Source: Roseibaca sp. Y0-43 (lineage in GTDB: Bacteria; Pseudomonadota; Alphaproteobacteria; Rhodobacterales; Rhodobacteraceae). Taken from it: DNA of 64,000 nucleotides. Below are positions 43,791 through 54,658 of this stretch, piece by piece (the first letter of the stretch is position 1; each line of letters opens with the position of its first letter). The position numbers and the translations under genes are program-made. The DNA is taken from assembly GCF_020667835.1 (NCBI RefSeq), contig NZ_JAFMPR010000005.1:186001-250000 (forward strand). Direction: 5' to 3'. The notes beneath the pieces were generated by a model. That model had not been told where the DNA came from. It did not search any database and worked only from the letters and a program-made list of their open reading frames with translations.

Positions 43791-45868
43791 CAGGCGTCTT
43801 CCAACACCAGCGCCGAGACGGAATGCCCCGGCACCCGCAGCTTGCCAAAGGCAATGCGTTCATGCGGGGCTTTGGGCGCATGGGAATTGATCCGCCGTGA
43901 CCAGACCTTGCCGTCGGGCGCGGGCGAGAGCGTGACCTCCAGATCATCGCCGGCGTTGAAGACCAGAAACAGCGCGTATTCCAGATCGGCATAGGCGGGC
44001 GTGCCCGAGGCTTTGCGCAATTCCACGCAGACATGGGATAGCGCGGGGTCTTCCCAATCCTCGGGCGTCATCAGCCGCCCGGACGGGTGCCACCACAGCA
44101 TATCGGCCTTGCCGTCGGCGCTGCGCTCTTTCGAATGCAGGAACAGCTTCTGGCGCAGGATCGGGTGGCGCTTGCGAAACGCGATCAGGCGGCGGGTGAA
44201 GGCCAGCATATCCGCATCGACATCGTCCCAGTCCAGCCAAGAGATCGGGCTGTCCTGACAATAGGCGTTGTTGTTACCTTGCTGGGTATGGCCGATCTCG
44301 TCCCCGGCCAGGATCATGGGGGTGCCCTGGCTAAGCAGGAGCGTCGCCATCAGGTTGCGCCGGCGCAACGCGCGGGCCTGCACGACATGCGGCTCTGCGG
44401 TTGGCCCCTCCACGCCCATGTTGTCCGAGAAATTCTCGGAATGGCCGTCGCGATTGTCCTCGCCATTGGCAAGGTTGTGCTTGCTGGCATAGCTGACGAG
44501 GTCCATCAGGTTGAACCCGTCATGCGCGGTTATGAAATTGACCGAACTTGTGGCGCTGCGCCCGGAATGGTCGAACTGCATGGCAGAGCCGGTGATCCGC
44601 GCCGCGAGCTCTGGCGCTTGGCGGCTGTCGCGGCGCCAGAACCGGCGCACCCCGTCGCGGAACTTGTCGTTCCATTCCAGGAACGGATGCGGATAGGCCC
44701 CAAGCTGGTAGCCGCCGGGGCCGATGTCCCAAGGCTCTGCAATCAGCTTTACGCGGCTGAGCACCGGGTCTTGGCGGATCGCGGCAAAAAACGCGGAATT
44801 GGGCTGGAACCCATGCTCGTCGCGCGCCAGCGTCGAAGCCAGATCGAAGCGAAAGCCATCGACGCGCATCACCTCGACCCAGTAGCGCAGGCTGTCCATG
44901 ACCATGCGCAGCACCATCGGGTGATCCAGGTTCAGCGTGTTCCCGCAACCCGTGTCATTGATGTAATAGCGCGGATCGGGGGCCAGCCGGTAATAGCTGC
45001 GATTGTCGATGCCCCGGAAGGACAGGGTCGGACCAAGTTCGGACCCCTCGCAGCTGTGGTTATAAACCACGTCCAGATATACCTCGATCCCGGCGCTGTG
45101 CAGCCGCGCGACCATGTGCTGGAACTCGCTGATCTGGCCATGCGCCAGATAGCGCGGATCGGGGGCGAAAAAGCCCAGCGTCTGGTAGCCCCAGTAATTC
45201 GTCAGCTTCTTCTCGACCAGCCAGCGGTCGTTGAGAAAGGCCTGCACCGGCAACAGTTCGATCGCGGTAATGCCCAGATTGACCAGATGGTCCAGCACCC
45301 GGTCAGAGGCCACGGCCTGAAACGTGCCCGGATCGGGGCAGCCGATGCGCTGGGTCAGGCCTTTGACATGGGCCTCGTAGATGATTGTTTCGCTCAGCGG
45401 CGTCGCGGGCGGGCGGTCGTTGCCCCAGAAGAAGCTTGTATCCTCGACCACCGATTTCGGCATGAACCGGGCCGAGTCGCGGGTGGAATAGGTCAGGTCC
45501 AGCGTCTTGGCCCCGGTCTTGTAGCCGAAGACCGCGTCCGACCAGCGCAGATGGCCTGTCAGCCGCTTGGCATAGGGATCGACCAGCAGCTTGTGCGGGT
45601 TGAAGCGGTGGCCTTGTTCGGGCGCATAGGGACCATGCACGCGGTATCCGTAAAGCTGGCCGGGAAACAGGCCCGGCACGCGCCCGTGCCAGACATAGCC
45701 CGTGCGCTCCGGCAAGCGCAGCCGGTGGGTTTCGCGCGCCCCGTCGGTGGAAAACAGGCACAGCTCTACCGCCGTGGCATGTTCGGAAAACAGCGCGAAA
45801 TTCACGCCATCCCCGTCAAAGGTCGCGCCGATGCGGTCGTGGCGACCGCGCTCGATGGTCAGGGGCAT
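43790..45868 (-). CDS. glgX: glycogen debranching enzyme GlgX
   Basis: Isoamylase-type GH13 enzyme of 692 residues that cuts alpha-1,6 branches left by phosphorylase. A CBM48-like N-terminal domain (ATFDGDGVNFALFSEHA) is followed by the barrel with VYNHSCEGSELGPTLSFRG, VDGFRFDLASTL (nucleophile), KLIAEPWDIGPGGYQLG (acid/base) and FITAHDGFNLMD. Length fits GlgX. The ATG at 45868 is chosen; 46 extra upstream codons would run through the end of glgA. The stop overlaps malQ by one base and the start overlaps glgA by 10 bases. Confidence 0.95.
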   Translation of the reverse strand: MPLTIERGRHDRIGATFDGDGVNFALFSEHATAVELCLFSTDGARETHRLRLPERTGYVWHGRVPGLFPGQLYGYRVHGPYAPEQGHRFNPHKLLVDPYAKRLTGHLRWSDAVFGYKTGAKTLDLTYSTRDSARFMPKSVVEDTSFFWGNDRPPATPLSETIIYEAHVKGLTQRIGCPDPGTFQAVASDRVLDHLVNLGITAIELLPVQAFLNDRWLVEKKLTNYWGYQTLGFFAPDPRYLAHGQISEFQHMVARLHSAGIEVYLDVVYNHSCEGSELGPTLSFRGIDNRSYYRLAPDPRYYINDTGCGNTLNLDHPMVLRMVMDSLRYWVEVMRVDGFRFDLASTLARDEHGFQPNSAFFAAIRQDPVLSRVKLIAEPWDIGPGGYQLGAYPHPFLEWNDKFRDGVRRFWRRDSRQAPELAARITGSAMQFDHSGRSATSSVNFITAHDGFNLMDLVSYASKHNLANGEDNRDGHSENFSDNMGVEGPTAEPHVVQARALRRRNLMATLLLSQGTPMILAGDEIGHTQQGNNNAYCQDSPISWLDWDDVDADMLAFTRRLIAFRKRHPILRQKLFLHSKERSADGKADMLWWHPSGRLMTPEDWEDPALSHVCVELRKASGTPAYADLEYALFLVFNAGDDLEVTLSPAPDGKVWSRRINSHAPKAPHERIAFGKLRVPGHSVSALVLEDA

Positions 45869-47322
45869 GGGGACATGGTCCTTGAATCGGCCAGCTTCGC
45901 GTAAAGCTCTGCGTAAAGCGGGGCGCTGGCGTCCCAGCCCACGGGGTGTTTCATGGCATTTTTCTGAATGCGCCGGAAGGTGGCGGTCTGGCCATGCAGC
46001 GCGCATAGCCGCAGCAACGCATGGACCAGCGCCGGCACCGAATGCGAGGCGTGCACGATACCCGTCGCCACCCCCGCCGCCAGCGCCGCCGCATTCGCGT
46101 CGATCACCGTGTCGGCCAGCCCGCCCGTGCGCGCCACCACCGGCAGCGCGCCATAGCGCAGCGCGTATAGCTGGGTCAGCCCGCAGGGTTCAAACCGTGA
46201 CGGCACCAGAACCGCGTCAGCACCCGCATACATGCGGTGCGACAGCGCTTCGTCATAGCCGATACGCACGCCGACCTGACCGGGCCTTGCATCCGCCGCC
46301 GCGCGCCAAGCCTGTTCCAGATGCGGGTCGCCAGAACCCAGAAGCGCAAGCTGCCCGCCCGCTTTCAGGAAATCGGGCAAGGCCGCCAGCAACAGATCCA
46401 ACCCCTTCTGGTCGGACAGCCGCGAGACAACGACCGCCAGCGGCCCCGACCCATCGTCCAGCCCGAATTCCTGCCGCAGCAGCCGCGCATTGACCCCCTT
46501 GCCAGAGGGCAGGCGATACCATTGCACCGCCGGGTCGCGCACCGGATCCCAAACATCGGTGTCGATGCCGTTCAGGATACCTGACATGTCGGCAGCCCGC
46601 GCCCGGATCACGCCATCCAGCCCCATGCCGTAGTCCGGCGTCATCAATTCCTGCGCATAGGTCGGGCTGACGGTGTTGAGCGCGCTTGCCCCCACAAGCC
46701 CTGCCTTGAGCGCAGAGACCTGCCCGAAAAACTCGAACCCGTCCATGTTGAACCGCGCGGGCGACAGGGCCAGCCGTTCCATCCGGTCGGGCTTGGTCAG
46801 GCCGTGAAAGGCGATGTTGTGAATGGTCAGCAGCGTGGGCGTGCTGGCCCCCATTTGCGCCAGGTAGACCGGGACCAGCCCCGCCTGCCAGTCGTGCAGA
46901 TGCACCAGTTCGGGGCACCAGCCGCCCAGCCCGTCCTGCGCAATCCGCGCGGCCGCCATGCAGAGCGCGGCAAAGCGCAGGTCATTATCGGCCCAGTCAC
47001 GCCCCGCAGCGTCCAGATACGGCGAGCCGTCGCGGTCATAAAGCGCGGGCGCATCAAGGATCAGCAGGTCCAGGGCACCCCGGCTGGCCGCCAGGATCCG
47101 CGCAGGCAGGCCCAGCAGATCGGGCCATTCCGCCAGCACACGGGCACGCGGAAACGCGGCCATGACAGCAGGGTAGCCCGGCACCAGCGTGCGAATGGCC
47201 CAGCCTTGCGGCGCAAGGGCTGCGGGCAAAGCACCCACCACATCGGCCAGCCCGCCCGTCTTGACCAGCGGCGCACATTCCGAGGCGACCGCCAGAACCG
47301 ACCGTGTCTTGGGTGTTGTCAT
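45859..47322 (-). CDS. glgA: glycogen synthase GlgA
   Basis: GT5 glycosyltransferase of 487 residues that uses ADP-glucose to extend glycogen. [15 protein letters not shown] near residue 18 is the ADP-glucose loop. [50 protein letters not shown] and [17 protein letters not shown] follow, the last containing the catalytic Glu. The ATG at 47322 overlaps the glgC stop by four bases. Confidence 0.96.
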   Translation of the reverse strand: MTTPKTRSVLAVASECAPLVKTGGLADVVGALPAALAPQGWAIRTLVPGYPAVMAAFPRARVLAEWPDLLGLPARILAASRGALDLLILDAPALYDRDGSPYLDAAGRDWADNDLRFAALCMAAARIAQDGLGGWCPELVHLHDWQAGLVPVYLAQMGASTPTLLTIHNIAFHGLTKPDRMERLALSPARFNMDGFEFFGQVSALKAGLVGASALNTVSPTYAQELMTPDYGMGLDGVIRARAADMSGILNGIDTDVWDPVRDPAVQWYRLPSGKGVNARLLRQEFGLDDGSGPLAVVVSRLSDQKGLDLLLAALPDFLKAGGQLALLGSGDPHLEQAWRAAADARPGQVGVRIGYDEALSHRMYAGADAVLVPSRFEPCGLTQLYALRYGALPVVARTGGLADTVIDANAAALAAGVATGIVHASHSVPALVHALLRLCALHGQTATFRRIQKNAMKHPVGWDASAPLYAELYAKLADSRTMSPCP

Positions 47323-48584
47323 ATTTGCCCTGCGCGCCTGTTGAGCATGGATTGCGTAATCAGCGTGACACCGCCGGGGGTGACGCGGAACCATTTCGCG
47401 TCTTCCTCGGGGTCTTCGCCGACCACCAGTCCTTCGGGGATTGTGACGCCACGGTCAATGACCACCTTGGTCAATTGCGCATGGCGTCCGATGGTGACGT
47501 AAGGCAGCACCACCGCTTCGGTCAGCGACGCCCATGAATTGGAATGCACGCCCGTGAACAACAGCGAATCCCGCACCTCTGTGCCAGAGATGATGCAGCC
47601 CCCAGACACAAGCGACGACAGCGCCAGCCCGCGGCGGCTTTCCTCGTTATGGACGAATTTCGCGGGCGGGGCGGATTCCGAATAGGTCCAGATCGGCCAA
47701 TTGCGGTCCCACAGGTCCAGTTCCGGGTCAAAGCCCGTCAGGTCGATATTCGCGCGCCAGAAGGCATCGACGGTGCCGACATCGCGCCAATAGGCGCTGG
47801 CATCGGCGCGGTGACGCACGCAACTAGTCTCGAACCTGTGCGCCATGGCCTTGCCATGCTTCACGACCTTGGGGATCAGGTCGCCCCCGAAATCGCGGTT
47901 CGAATTGGGCAGTGCCGCGTCCTCGATCAGCAATTGGCGCAGGAATTGCCAGTCGAAGACATAGATCCCCATCGACACAAGCGATTGTCCGGGGCTGCCG
48001 GGGATCGAGGGCGGGTCTTTGGGCTTTTCCACGAAATCGGTGATCCGGCCCCCGGCATCGACCGCCATGACGCCAAAGGCCGTGGCTTCCTCGCGCGCGA
48101 CGGTCAGGCAGCCCACGGTCACATCCGCGCCGGTTTCGACATGCTCGCGGATCATCACCTCGTAATCCATTTTATAGATATGGTCGCCCGCCAGAATGAC
48201 CACGTATTCAACGCCATAGCTGTCGACGATGTCGATATTCTGGTAAACGGCATCGGCGGTGCCCTCATACCAGTGCAGTTCATCGACACGCTGCGAGGCG
48301 GGCAGGATGTCCAGATACTCATTCCGCTCGGCGCGGAAGAAGTTCCAGCCGCGCTGGCAATGGCGGATCAGCGAATGCGCCTTGTATTGCGTGGCGATCG
48401 CCATCTTGCGAATGCCCGAATTCAGCGCGTTCGACAGTGCGAAGTCGATGATCCGGGTCTTGCCGCCGAAATAGACTGCCGGTTTCGCGCGGTTGTCGGT
48501 CAATTCGTGCAGCCGCGAACCGCGCCCCCCTGCCAGGATGAACGCCATGGAACGGCTGGACAGTCGTTGCGTTGCAGGGGTCAT
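47319..48584 (-). CDS. glgC: glucose-1-phosphate adenylyltransferase GlgC
   Basis: ADP-glucose pyrophosphorylase of 421 residues, committed step of glycogen synthesis. The nucleotide loop [15 protein letters not shown] starts at residue 15, then [33 protein letters not shown] and [13 protein letters not shown]. The C-terminal part is a left-handed beta-helix of hexapeptide repeats. As a family rule, GlgC is allosteric and activated by glycolytic intermediates. It overlaps glgB by four bases (48581-48584). Confidence 0.96.
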   Translation of the reverse strand: MTPATQRLSSRSMAFILAGGRGSRLHELTDNRAKPAVYFGGKTRIIDFALSNALNSGIRKMAIATQYKAHSLIRHCQRGWNFFRAERNEYLDILPASQRVDELHWYEGTADAVYQNIDIVDSYGVEYVVILAGDHIYKMDYEVMIREHVETGADVTVGCLTVAREEATAFGVMAVDAGGRITDFVEKPKDPPSIPGSPGQSLVSMGIYVFDWQFLRQLLIEDAALPNSNRDFGGDLIPKVVKHGKAMAHRFETSCVRHRADASAYWRDVGTVDAFWRANIDLTGFDPELDLWDRNWPIWTYSESAPPAKFVHNEESRRGLALSSLVSGGCIISGTEVRDSLLFTGVHSNSWASLTEAVVLPYVTIGRHAQLTKVVIDRGVTIPEGLVVGEDPEEDAKWFRVTPGGVTLITQSMLNRRAGQI

Positions 48585-50770
48585 TGATCTTCCTCCGGGA
48601 TCAGGAACAGGGTGGAGAGGGGTGGCACCAGAACCGTGGCAGACTGGTCCTGACCGCTTTGGGGCGGGCCATCGGCAATGACCCAGCCCAGATTGCCCCG
48701 GTTCGACCCGCCATAGCGCTCGGCATCGGTGTTGAGTGCCTCGCGCCATCTTCCTCCAAGTGGCAGGCCCAGCGGCCAATGCCGCTCGACCGGGGTGAAA
48801 TTGCAAATGACGACCACGGGCTTGGTGCCCGCCTCGCCCCAGCGGACCCATGACAGCACCGATTCTTCGTAAGCGTCGCGGTCGATCCATGTGAAGGCCG
48901 TGCTGTCGGCGTCGCGCTGATAGAGCGCGGGCTGGCCGCGATAGAATGTGTTCAGGTCGCGCACCAGCGTTTGCAGCCCCGCATGGCCGGGATGGCCAAG
49001 TGCTGCCCAATCCAGTTCGGTGTCATGGTTCCATTCATGGCCCTGCCCGAACTCGCAGCCCATGAACAACAGCTTCTTGCCGGGATGGCCCCACATGAAG
49101 CCGTAATAGGCCCGCAGATTGGCCAGCTTGGACCCGTGGTCGCCCGGCATTTTCTGCAACATGCTGCCTTTGCCGTGCACCACCTCGTCATGGCTGATGG
49201 GCAGGACGTAGTTTTCGCTGAACGCATAGACCAAGCCAAAGGTCATCTGGTTGTGGTGGTGGCGGCGGTGGATCGGGTCTTTCTCCATGAAAGACAGCGT
49301 GTCGTTCATCCAGCCCATGTTCCACTTGAACCCAAAGCCAAGCCCACCATGATGCGCGGGCGCGGTTACACCGGGCCAAGCCGTGCTTTCCTCGGCCACC
49401 ACGGTCACGCCCGCCGGCCCCTCGCCATAGGCGAGCGTGTTCATCTCGCGCAGGAAGTCGATCGCCTCGTAATTCTCGCGCCCGCCGTCACGATTTGGGA
49501 TCCATGCGCCATCTTCGCGCGAATAGTCGCGGTAGAGCATGGAGGCGACGGCATCCACGCGCAGCCCGTCCAGATGGAACTCGCGCAGCCAGTAGATGGC
49601 ATTCGCGGTCAGGAAATTGCGCACCTCGGTGCGGCCGAAATTGTAGATATGGGTGTTCCAATCGGGGTGAAACCCCTCGCGCGGGTCGGCATGTTCGTAA
49701 AGGGGCGTGCCGTCGAAATGGGCAATGCCATGCGCGTCGTTGGGGAAATGGGCGGGCACCCAATCCATCAGCACGCCAAGGTCCTTGGCATGGGCGGCAT
49801 CCACCAGCGCGCGGAAATCGTCGGGACTGCCATGGCGCGCGGTCGGCGCATAAAGCCCGGTCGGCTGATACCCCCACGACCCCCCGAACGGGTATTCGGC
49901 CAAGGGCATGAATTCGATGTGCGTAAAGCCCATGTGATGGGCGTAATCGACTAGCTCCTCCGCGGCCTCACGGTAGCTGAGCGCGCGCCCGTCGCGGTGG
50001 CGCCAGGACGCGAGGTTCACCTCGTAGATGCTGACAGGTTCTGCATGAAGGTTCCCTTCGGCGCGCCGGCCCATCCAATCGGCATCGGCCCAGTCGCGGG
50101 TCGTGGCCGCGGGCACAAGCGAGGCGGTGGCGGGCGGGCATTCGGTGGCGCGCGCGACCGGGTCGGCTTTCAGGAAAGGCGCACCGTCACGGGGGCGGAT
50201 CTGGTATTTATAAGCCTCGCCCGGTTGCAGACCGGGCAGGAAAATCTCCCACACGCCGTTGCTGCGGTGGCGCATGGGCGCGCGCCGCCCGTCCCATCCG
50301 TTGAAGCCGCCGACAACCGACACGCCGCGCGCATTGGGGGCCCAGACCGCGAAATGCACGCCCGCCACGCCCTCATGCGTAACGGGATGCGCGCCAAGCG
50401 CATCCCACAGGCGGCGATGCGTGCCCTCACCGATCAGATACAGGTCCATATCACCCAAGACAGGGCCAAAGCGGTAAGGGTCGTCATACTCCCACGTGTT
50501 GACCCCGTCGCTGGCGCGCAGGTGGTATTTCTTGCGCCGGCCAAGATCGCCGCAGAACACGCCCTGCCCCTTGGGCTGCAAGACCACCTCGCCCGATGGC
50601 GTGATGGCGCTGATGCTTTGGGCATAGGCATCGAAGGTCACCAACACCCCGGCACGCCCTCGGTGACGCGGGCCGAACATATCGAACGGATCATCGACGC
50701 GCCCCTCCGCGATGGCGCGAATGTCGTCGTCGGAAATATCTTTGGGTGGAGTGGTATTTGCCCGTGCCAT
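48581..50770 (-). CDS. glgB: 1,4-alpha-glucan branching enzyme GlgB
   Basis: GH13 branching enzyme of 729 residues. An extra N-terminal domain and a CBM48 module ([21 protein letters not shown]) precede the barrel with [37 protein letters not shown] (nucleophile), [14 protein letters not shown] (acid/base) and [15 protein letters not shown]. Length is typical of the longer GlgB form. The start at 50770 lies 89 bases after the glgP stop. A GC-rich hairpin in that gap has no U run. Confidence 0.96.
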   Translation of the reverse strand: MARANTTPPKDISDDDIRAIAEGRVDDPFDMFGPRHRGRAGVLVTFDAYAQSISAITPSGEVVLQPKGQGVFCGDLGRRKKYHLRASDGVNTWEYDDPYRFGPVLGDMDLYLIGEGTHRRLWDALGAHPVTHEGVAGVHFAVWAPNARGVSVVGGFNGWDGRRAPMRHRSNGVWEIFLPGLQPGEAYKYQIRPRDGAPFLKADPVARATECPPATASLVPAATTRDWADADWMGRRAEGNLHAEPVSIYEVNLASWRHRDGRALSYREAAEELVDYAHHMGFTHIEFMPLAEYPFGGSWGYQPTGLYAPTARHGSPDDFRALVDAAHAKDLGVLMDWVPAHFPNDAHGIAHFDGTPLYEHADPREGFHPDWNTHIYNFGRTEVRNFLTANAIYWLREFHLDGLRVDAVASMLYRDYSREDGAWIPNRDGGRENYEAIDFLREMNTLAYGEGPAGVTVVAEESTAWPGVTAPAHHGGLGFGFKWNMGWMNDTLSFMEKDPIHRRHHHNQMTFGLVYAFSENYVLPISHDEVVHGKGSMLQKMPGDHGSKLANLRAYYGFMWGHPGKKLLFMGCEFGQGHEWNHDTELDWAALGHPGHAGLQTLVRDLNTFYRGQPALYQRDADSTAFTWIDRDAYEESVLSWVRWGEAGTKPVVVICNFTPVERHWPLGLPLGGRWREALNTDAERYGGSNRGNLGWVIADGPPQSGQDQSATVLVPPLSTLFLIPEEDQ

Positions 50771-50859
50771 GCGAATTTGTCGCGCAGGTCCGGGCGAATG
50801 GCAATGATATTGTTAACGGTAGCGCCCCGCCCCGGCTGACGGGACGGGGCAAGGCCCGG

Positions 50860-53325
50860 TCAGATCATCGGGTCGATTTTCCAGATATCGGCCATGTAGC
50901 CCTTGATCGTGCGGTCGCTGCTGAACCAGCCGGTGCGCGCGGTGTTGATCGCGGCCATGCGCGTCCAGTTATCCGGGTCGGCCCAAGCCTGATCGACACG
51001 GCGCTGCGCGTCCCAATAGCTGTCGAAATCGGCGCAGACCGTGAAATAATCATGGCTGCGCAAATTCTGGGCAAGATCGGAATAGGTCGTCTTGTCGCCG
51101 TTCGAAAAGGCACCGGATTCGATCATCTCGAGCGCCGCACTCAGGCGCGGGCTGGCCTTGATCGCGCGCGCGGCGTGGTCCGGCGTTTCGCGGCGCTTGA
51201 CCACTTCGTCAGCCGTCATGCCGAACAGGAAGAAATTCTCTGCCCCGACCAGTTCGCGGATTTCGACATTCGCGCCGTCGAGCGTGCCGATGGTCAGCGC
51301 GCCGTTCAGGCTGAATTTCATGTTGCCGGTGCCCGACGCTTCCTTGCCCGCGGTCGAGATCTGCTCGGACAGGTCCGATGCCGGGATCAGGCGTTCGGCC
51401 ATGGTGACGTTGTAATTGGCCGGATAGACCACCGTCAGCAGGTCGCGGGTGGACTTGTCGGAGTTAATAACGCGCGCCACGTTGTTGATAAGATGGATGA
51501 TTTCCTTCGCCATCACGTAGCCCGGTGCAGCCTTGCCGCCGAAGATCTTGACGCGGGGCGCCCAGTTGCCCTTGGGATTGGCGCGGATTTCCTGCCACAG
51601 CGCGATGGTTTCCAGAATGTTCAGGTGCTGGCGCTTGTATTCGTGGAAGCGCTTGATCTGCACGTCGAACATGGCATCGGGATTTACGGAAATGCCCATC
51701 TCGCGCTCGATCCATGCGGTCAGGTCGCGCTTGTTCTCGGCCTTGATCGCGGCGAAGCGGTCGCGGAACCCCTGCTCGGCAATCGCCGGTTCCAGCTCGA
51801 CCAAGCGTTCAAGGTTGTCTTCCCACCCCTCGCCAATCGTGTCGGTAATCAGCGCCGACAGGCGCGGGTTCGCGCCCTTGACCCAGCGGCGCGGGGTGAC
51901 GCCATTGGTCTCGTTCACGATGCGGCCGGGATGCAGTTTGTTCAACTCGGCAAAGACCGTGTCCTTGACCAGTTCGGAATGTAGCGCCGAGACGCCATTG
52001 ACCTTGTTGGCCATGATGAAGCTCAACTCACCCATCTTGACCTCGCCGCCCTCGACGATAGAGACCTTGCGCTTGGGGTGCGCCTTTGCGTGCAGCTCGT
52101 CGATGCGCTCGATGATCTGCATGTGGCGCGGAAGAACCTGTGTCATCAGCTTTTCCGGCCAGCGTTCCAGCGCTTCGGGCATCAGCGTGTGGTTGGTGTA
52201 GCCAAGGCAGGCGCGGGCGGTGTCGACCGCCTGTTCAAAGGCCATGCCCCGCTCATCGGCCAACAGGCGCACCAGTTCCGGGCCTGCGATGGCCGGGTGG
52301 GTGTCGTTCATCTGGATGGCGACCTTGCTGGGCAGGGCTGCCAGATCGTTATGCTCGGCGCTGAAACGGCGCAGGATGTCGCGGATGGACGCAGCAGTGA
52401 AGAAGAATTCCTGCTTCAGCCGAAGCTCCTTGCCCTGATCGGTCGTATCATCGGGGTAAAGCACACGGCTGATGGTGCGCGCCAAGGCTTCGGGTGCTGC
52501 GGCCCCGGCGAAATCGCCCTTGTTGAACGCGGCCAAGTCGAACGCGGTCAGCGGCTCTGCCCCCCACAGGCGCAGGGTATTGGCCCATTTGCCCTGCCAG
52601 CCGATGATTGGCGTATCATAGGCCTTGGCGATGACGGCATCATCCGGCGTCCAGACCGCAGAGCGGCCCGTTTCCGCCACGCTGCCGCCGAAACCGATGT
52701 TGAAGCTGGCTTCCGGGCGCTCGAATTCCCAGCCGTGTTTCTGGCGCAGCCAATCCTCGGCAGTTTCGACCTGACGCCCGTCGGGGCCGAAGCTTTGGCG
52801 AAACAGGCCGTGTTCGTAGCGAATGCCGTAGCCATAGGCCGGGCAACCCAGTGTCGACATGGAATCGAGGAAACAGGCCGCCAGACGGCCCAAACCGCCA
52901 TTGCCCAGCGCCGCATCGGGTTCATCGGCCAGCACGGTGTCGAAATCGAAGCCCAGCCCCGCCACGGCCTCGCGCGCGGCCTCTGTCAGGCCGGTATTCA
53001 GGATGGCATCTTCCAGCAAGCGCCCGATCAGGAATTCCATGGACAGGTAATAGACCCGCTTCGACTGCGCGGCATAGGTCGCGCGCGTGGCCCGGAACCA
53101 CGGCTCTATCACGCGGTCGCGGATCGCGAGCGTCAATGCCATGCGCATGTCGTAAAGGCTGGCATGGACCAAGTCCTTGCCTTGCGAATACTCGATATGC
53201 TTCAGGATCGCATCGCGCAGTTCTGTGGCAGTCATCGGCAGTGTTTCCTTGCTGATCTTCGTCGGCATCCAACCGGCAGAGCCATCGGTTTGCGCGTCGA
53301 AGGTGATAGACCTGTTCATGTGCAT
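50860..53325 (-). CDS. glgP: glycogen phosphorylase GlgP
   Basis: PLP-dependent GT35 enzyme of 821 residues that releases glucose 1-phosphate from glycogen. VYYLSMEFLIGRLLEDAI near residue 92, DEPDAALGNGGLGRLAACFLDS, FHEYKRQHLNILE and the PLP region KEASGTGNMKFSLNGALTIG are diagnostic. The ATG at 53325 follows an AGGAAAACCGA ribosome site. It is first in the glycogen operon in reading order, so degradation and synthesis genes are co-transcribed. Confidence 0.95.
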   Translation of the reverse strand: MHMNRSITFDAQTDGSAGWMPTKISKETLPMTATELRDAILKHIEYSQGKDLVHASLYDMRMALTLAIRDRVIEPWFRATRATYAAQSKRVYYLSMEFLIGRLLEDAILNTGLTEAAREAVAGLGFDFDTVLADEPDAALGNGGLGRLAACFLDSMSTLGCPAYGYGIRYEHGLFRQSFGPDGRQVETAEDWLRQKHGWEFERPEASFNIGFGGSVAETGRSAVWTPDDAVIAKAYDTPIIGWQGKWANTLRLWGAEPLTAFDLAAFNKGDFAGAAAPEALARTISRVLYPDDTTDQGKELRLKQEFFFTAASIRDILRRFSAEHNDLAALPSKVAIQMNDTHPAIAGPELVRLLADERGMAFEQAVDTARACLGYTNHTLMPEALERWPEKLMTQVLPRHMQIIERIDELHAKAHPKRKVSIVEGGEVKMGELSFIMANKVNGVSALHSELVKDTVFAELNKLHPGRIVNETNGVTPRRWVKGANPRLSALITDTIGEGWEDNLERLVELEPAIAEQGFRDRFAAIKAENKRDLTAWIEREMGISVNPDAMFDVQIKRFHEYKRQHLNILETIALWQEIRANPKGNWAPRVKIFGGKAAPGYVMAKEIIHLINNVARVINSDKSTRDLLTVVYPANYNVTMAERLIPASDLSEQISTAGKEASGTGNMKFSLNGALTIGTLDGANVEIRELVGAENFFLFGMTADEVVKRRETPDHAARAIKASPRLSAALEMIESGAFSNGDKTTYSDLAQNLRSHDYFTVCADFDSYWDAQRRVDQAWADPDNWTRMAAINTARTGWFSSDRTIKGYMADIWKIDPMI

Positions 53326-53529
53326 TCGGTTTTCCTGTCCGGCAGTCGGGATCAATGGTGCCCATCGAAAAAATGTGGCAAGGCGCGTTATCGCGGGCGA
53401 TCCGGGCTAAAAACAGGCAACCATGGTATGTTTTGACGGCATAAGTGGCGGTATCGGAAACGGTCGGATACGCCGCGCCAGAGGCTTTGTCCAGCGCGCG
53501 GATGGCGCGCGGGGCGGGCGTCGGGGCTG

Positions 53530-53619
53530 TGGCGGATGGGGTGGGATTCGAACCCACGGTAGGCTTTCACCTACGCTGGTTTTCAAGACCAGAGCCTTAA
53601 ACCACTCGGCCACCCATCC
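53530..53619 (-). tRNA. tRNA-Ser (anticodon UGA)
   Basis: A 90-nt minus-strand tRNA with a long class II variable arm. Acceptor strands GGATGGG and CCCATCC pair, followed by discriminator G and encoded CCA. The anticodon stem CTGGT/ACCAG holds the loop CTTGAAA, anticodon TGA. The variable arm stem GTAGG/CCTAC is present, and the T arm has GTTCGAATCC. Confidence 0.96.
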
Positions 53620-53743
53620 GGCCAGCAGGTGCTAACGCGGCGCTGCGGGCAACGCAAGATGCCTTCGCGTTTTGGGCTGGACAAGGCGCGGCAAGCCGGT
53701 CATCTGTGCACATGTTCACTATCCAGCACAAGAGCCGCGTGCC

Positions 53744-54646
53744 ATGCCGACGCCCCCCACCTTTGCCAATTGGGTCGTACTTTATGCGCTGGGGCTGATC
53801 TGGGGCGCGTCCTTTCTGGGTGTGGCCTTTGCGCTGGAGGGGTTCGGCCCCATCAGCATTGCCGCCGGGCGCATCGCGCTGGGGGCGCTGACGCTGGCGC
53901 TGGTGGCGCTTGTTGCGCGTATTCCCCTGCCCCGCGATCCGGTTGTCTGGGCCTTTACCGCCGGGATGGCGGTGTTGTCCAACGCGCTGCCCTTCTTCCT
54001 GCTCAGCTGGTCGCAGCAGCATGTCACCTCTGGCTTCGCGGGTATCACCATGGCCGCGATCCCGCTATTCGTGATCGGGCTGGCGCATGGTTTCGTGCCC
54101 GGTGAGAGGTTGACGCGGCCCAAGGCCATCGGCTTTGCCGCCGGTCTTGTGGGCGTGGCCGTGCTGATCGGGCCGGGCGTGCTGGACAGTTCCGGCTCTG
54201 CGCAGGAAAGCCTTGCGCGGATCGGCTGCCTTTGTGCCTCTCTCAGCTATGCGGTGGGCGCGATCGTCACGCGCCGCTGCCCAAGCGTGCATCCGGTGGC
54301 CTTTGGGGTTCTGGCGCTTGGCCTTGCCAGCGCCGTGATGGTGCCGCTTGCGCTGCTGGTTGAAGGCATCCCCACCGCCCCCTCTGCCCGCGCCATCGGG
54401 GCCGTTGTCTATCTGGGGCTGTTTCCGACCGGGCTTGCCACGCTCTTGCTGGTCGCGATCATCCGCAGCGCGGGGCCAAGCTTCCTGTCGCAGGTCAACT
54501 ATCACGTGCCGGTCTGGTCGGTCATCCTTGGCGTGGTGGTCCTGTCCGAAGATCTGCCCGGCCGCTTCATCCTTGCGCTGGCGATCATCATCGGCGGGCT
54601 GGTCTACAGCCGCCGCAAACCGGTTCAGCCCGTGGTCGCGCCGTGA
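53744..54646 (+). CDS. EamA (DMT superfamily) transporter
   Basis: Inner-membrane drug/metabolite-type exporter of 300 residues with two EamA repeats and about 10 predicted spans. The first repeat begins WVVLYALGLIWGASFLGVAFAL and ends near residue 140; the second starts IGCLCASLSYAVGAI. GLVYSRRK is the cytoplasmic C-terminus. Substrate is unknown. The ATG at 53744 is used; 24 upstream codons in the open frame cover the tRNA-side gap and are not credible. Confidence 0.85.
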   Translation: MPTPPTFANWVVLYALGLIWGASFLGVAFALEGFGPISIAAGRIALGALTLALVALVARIPLPRDPVVWAFTAGMAVLSNALPFFLLSWSQQHVTSGFAGITMAAIPLFVIGLAHGFVPGERLTRPKAIGFAAGLVGVAVLIGPGVLDSSGSAQESLARIGCLCASLSYAVGAIVTRRCPSVHPVAFGVLALGLASAVMVPLALLVEGIPTAPSARAIGAVVYLGLFPTGLATLLLVAIIRSAGPSFLSQVNYHVPVWSVILGVVVLSEDLPGRFILALAIIIGGLVYSRRKPVQPVVAP

Positions 54647-54658
54647 TAGCATCGCACC

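Noticed and set aside
50821-50848. GC-rich hairpin between glgP and glgB as a terminator
   Set aside because: The stem is imperfect and no U run follows on the minus strand. The operon probably continues, so it is not listed as a terminator.
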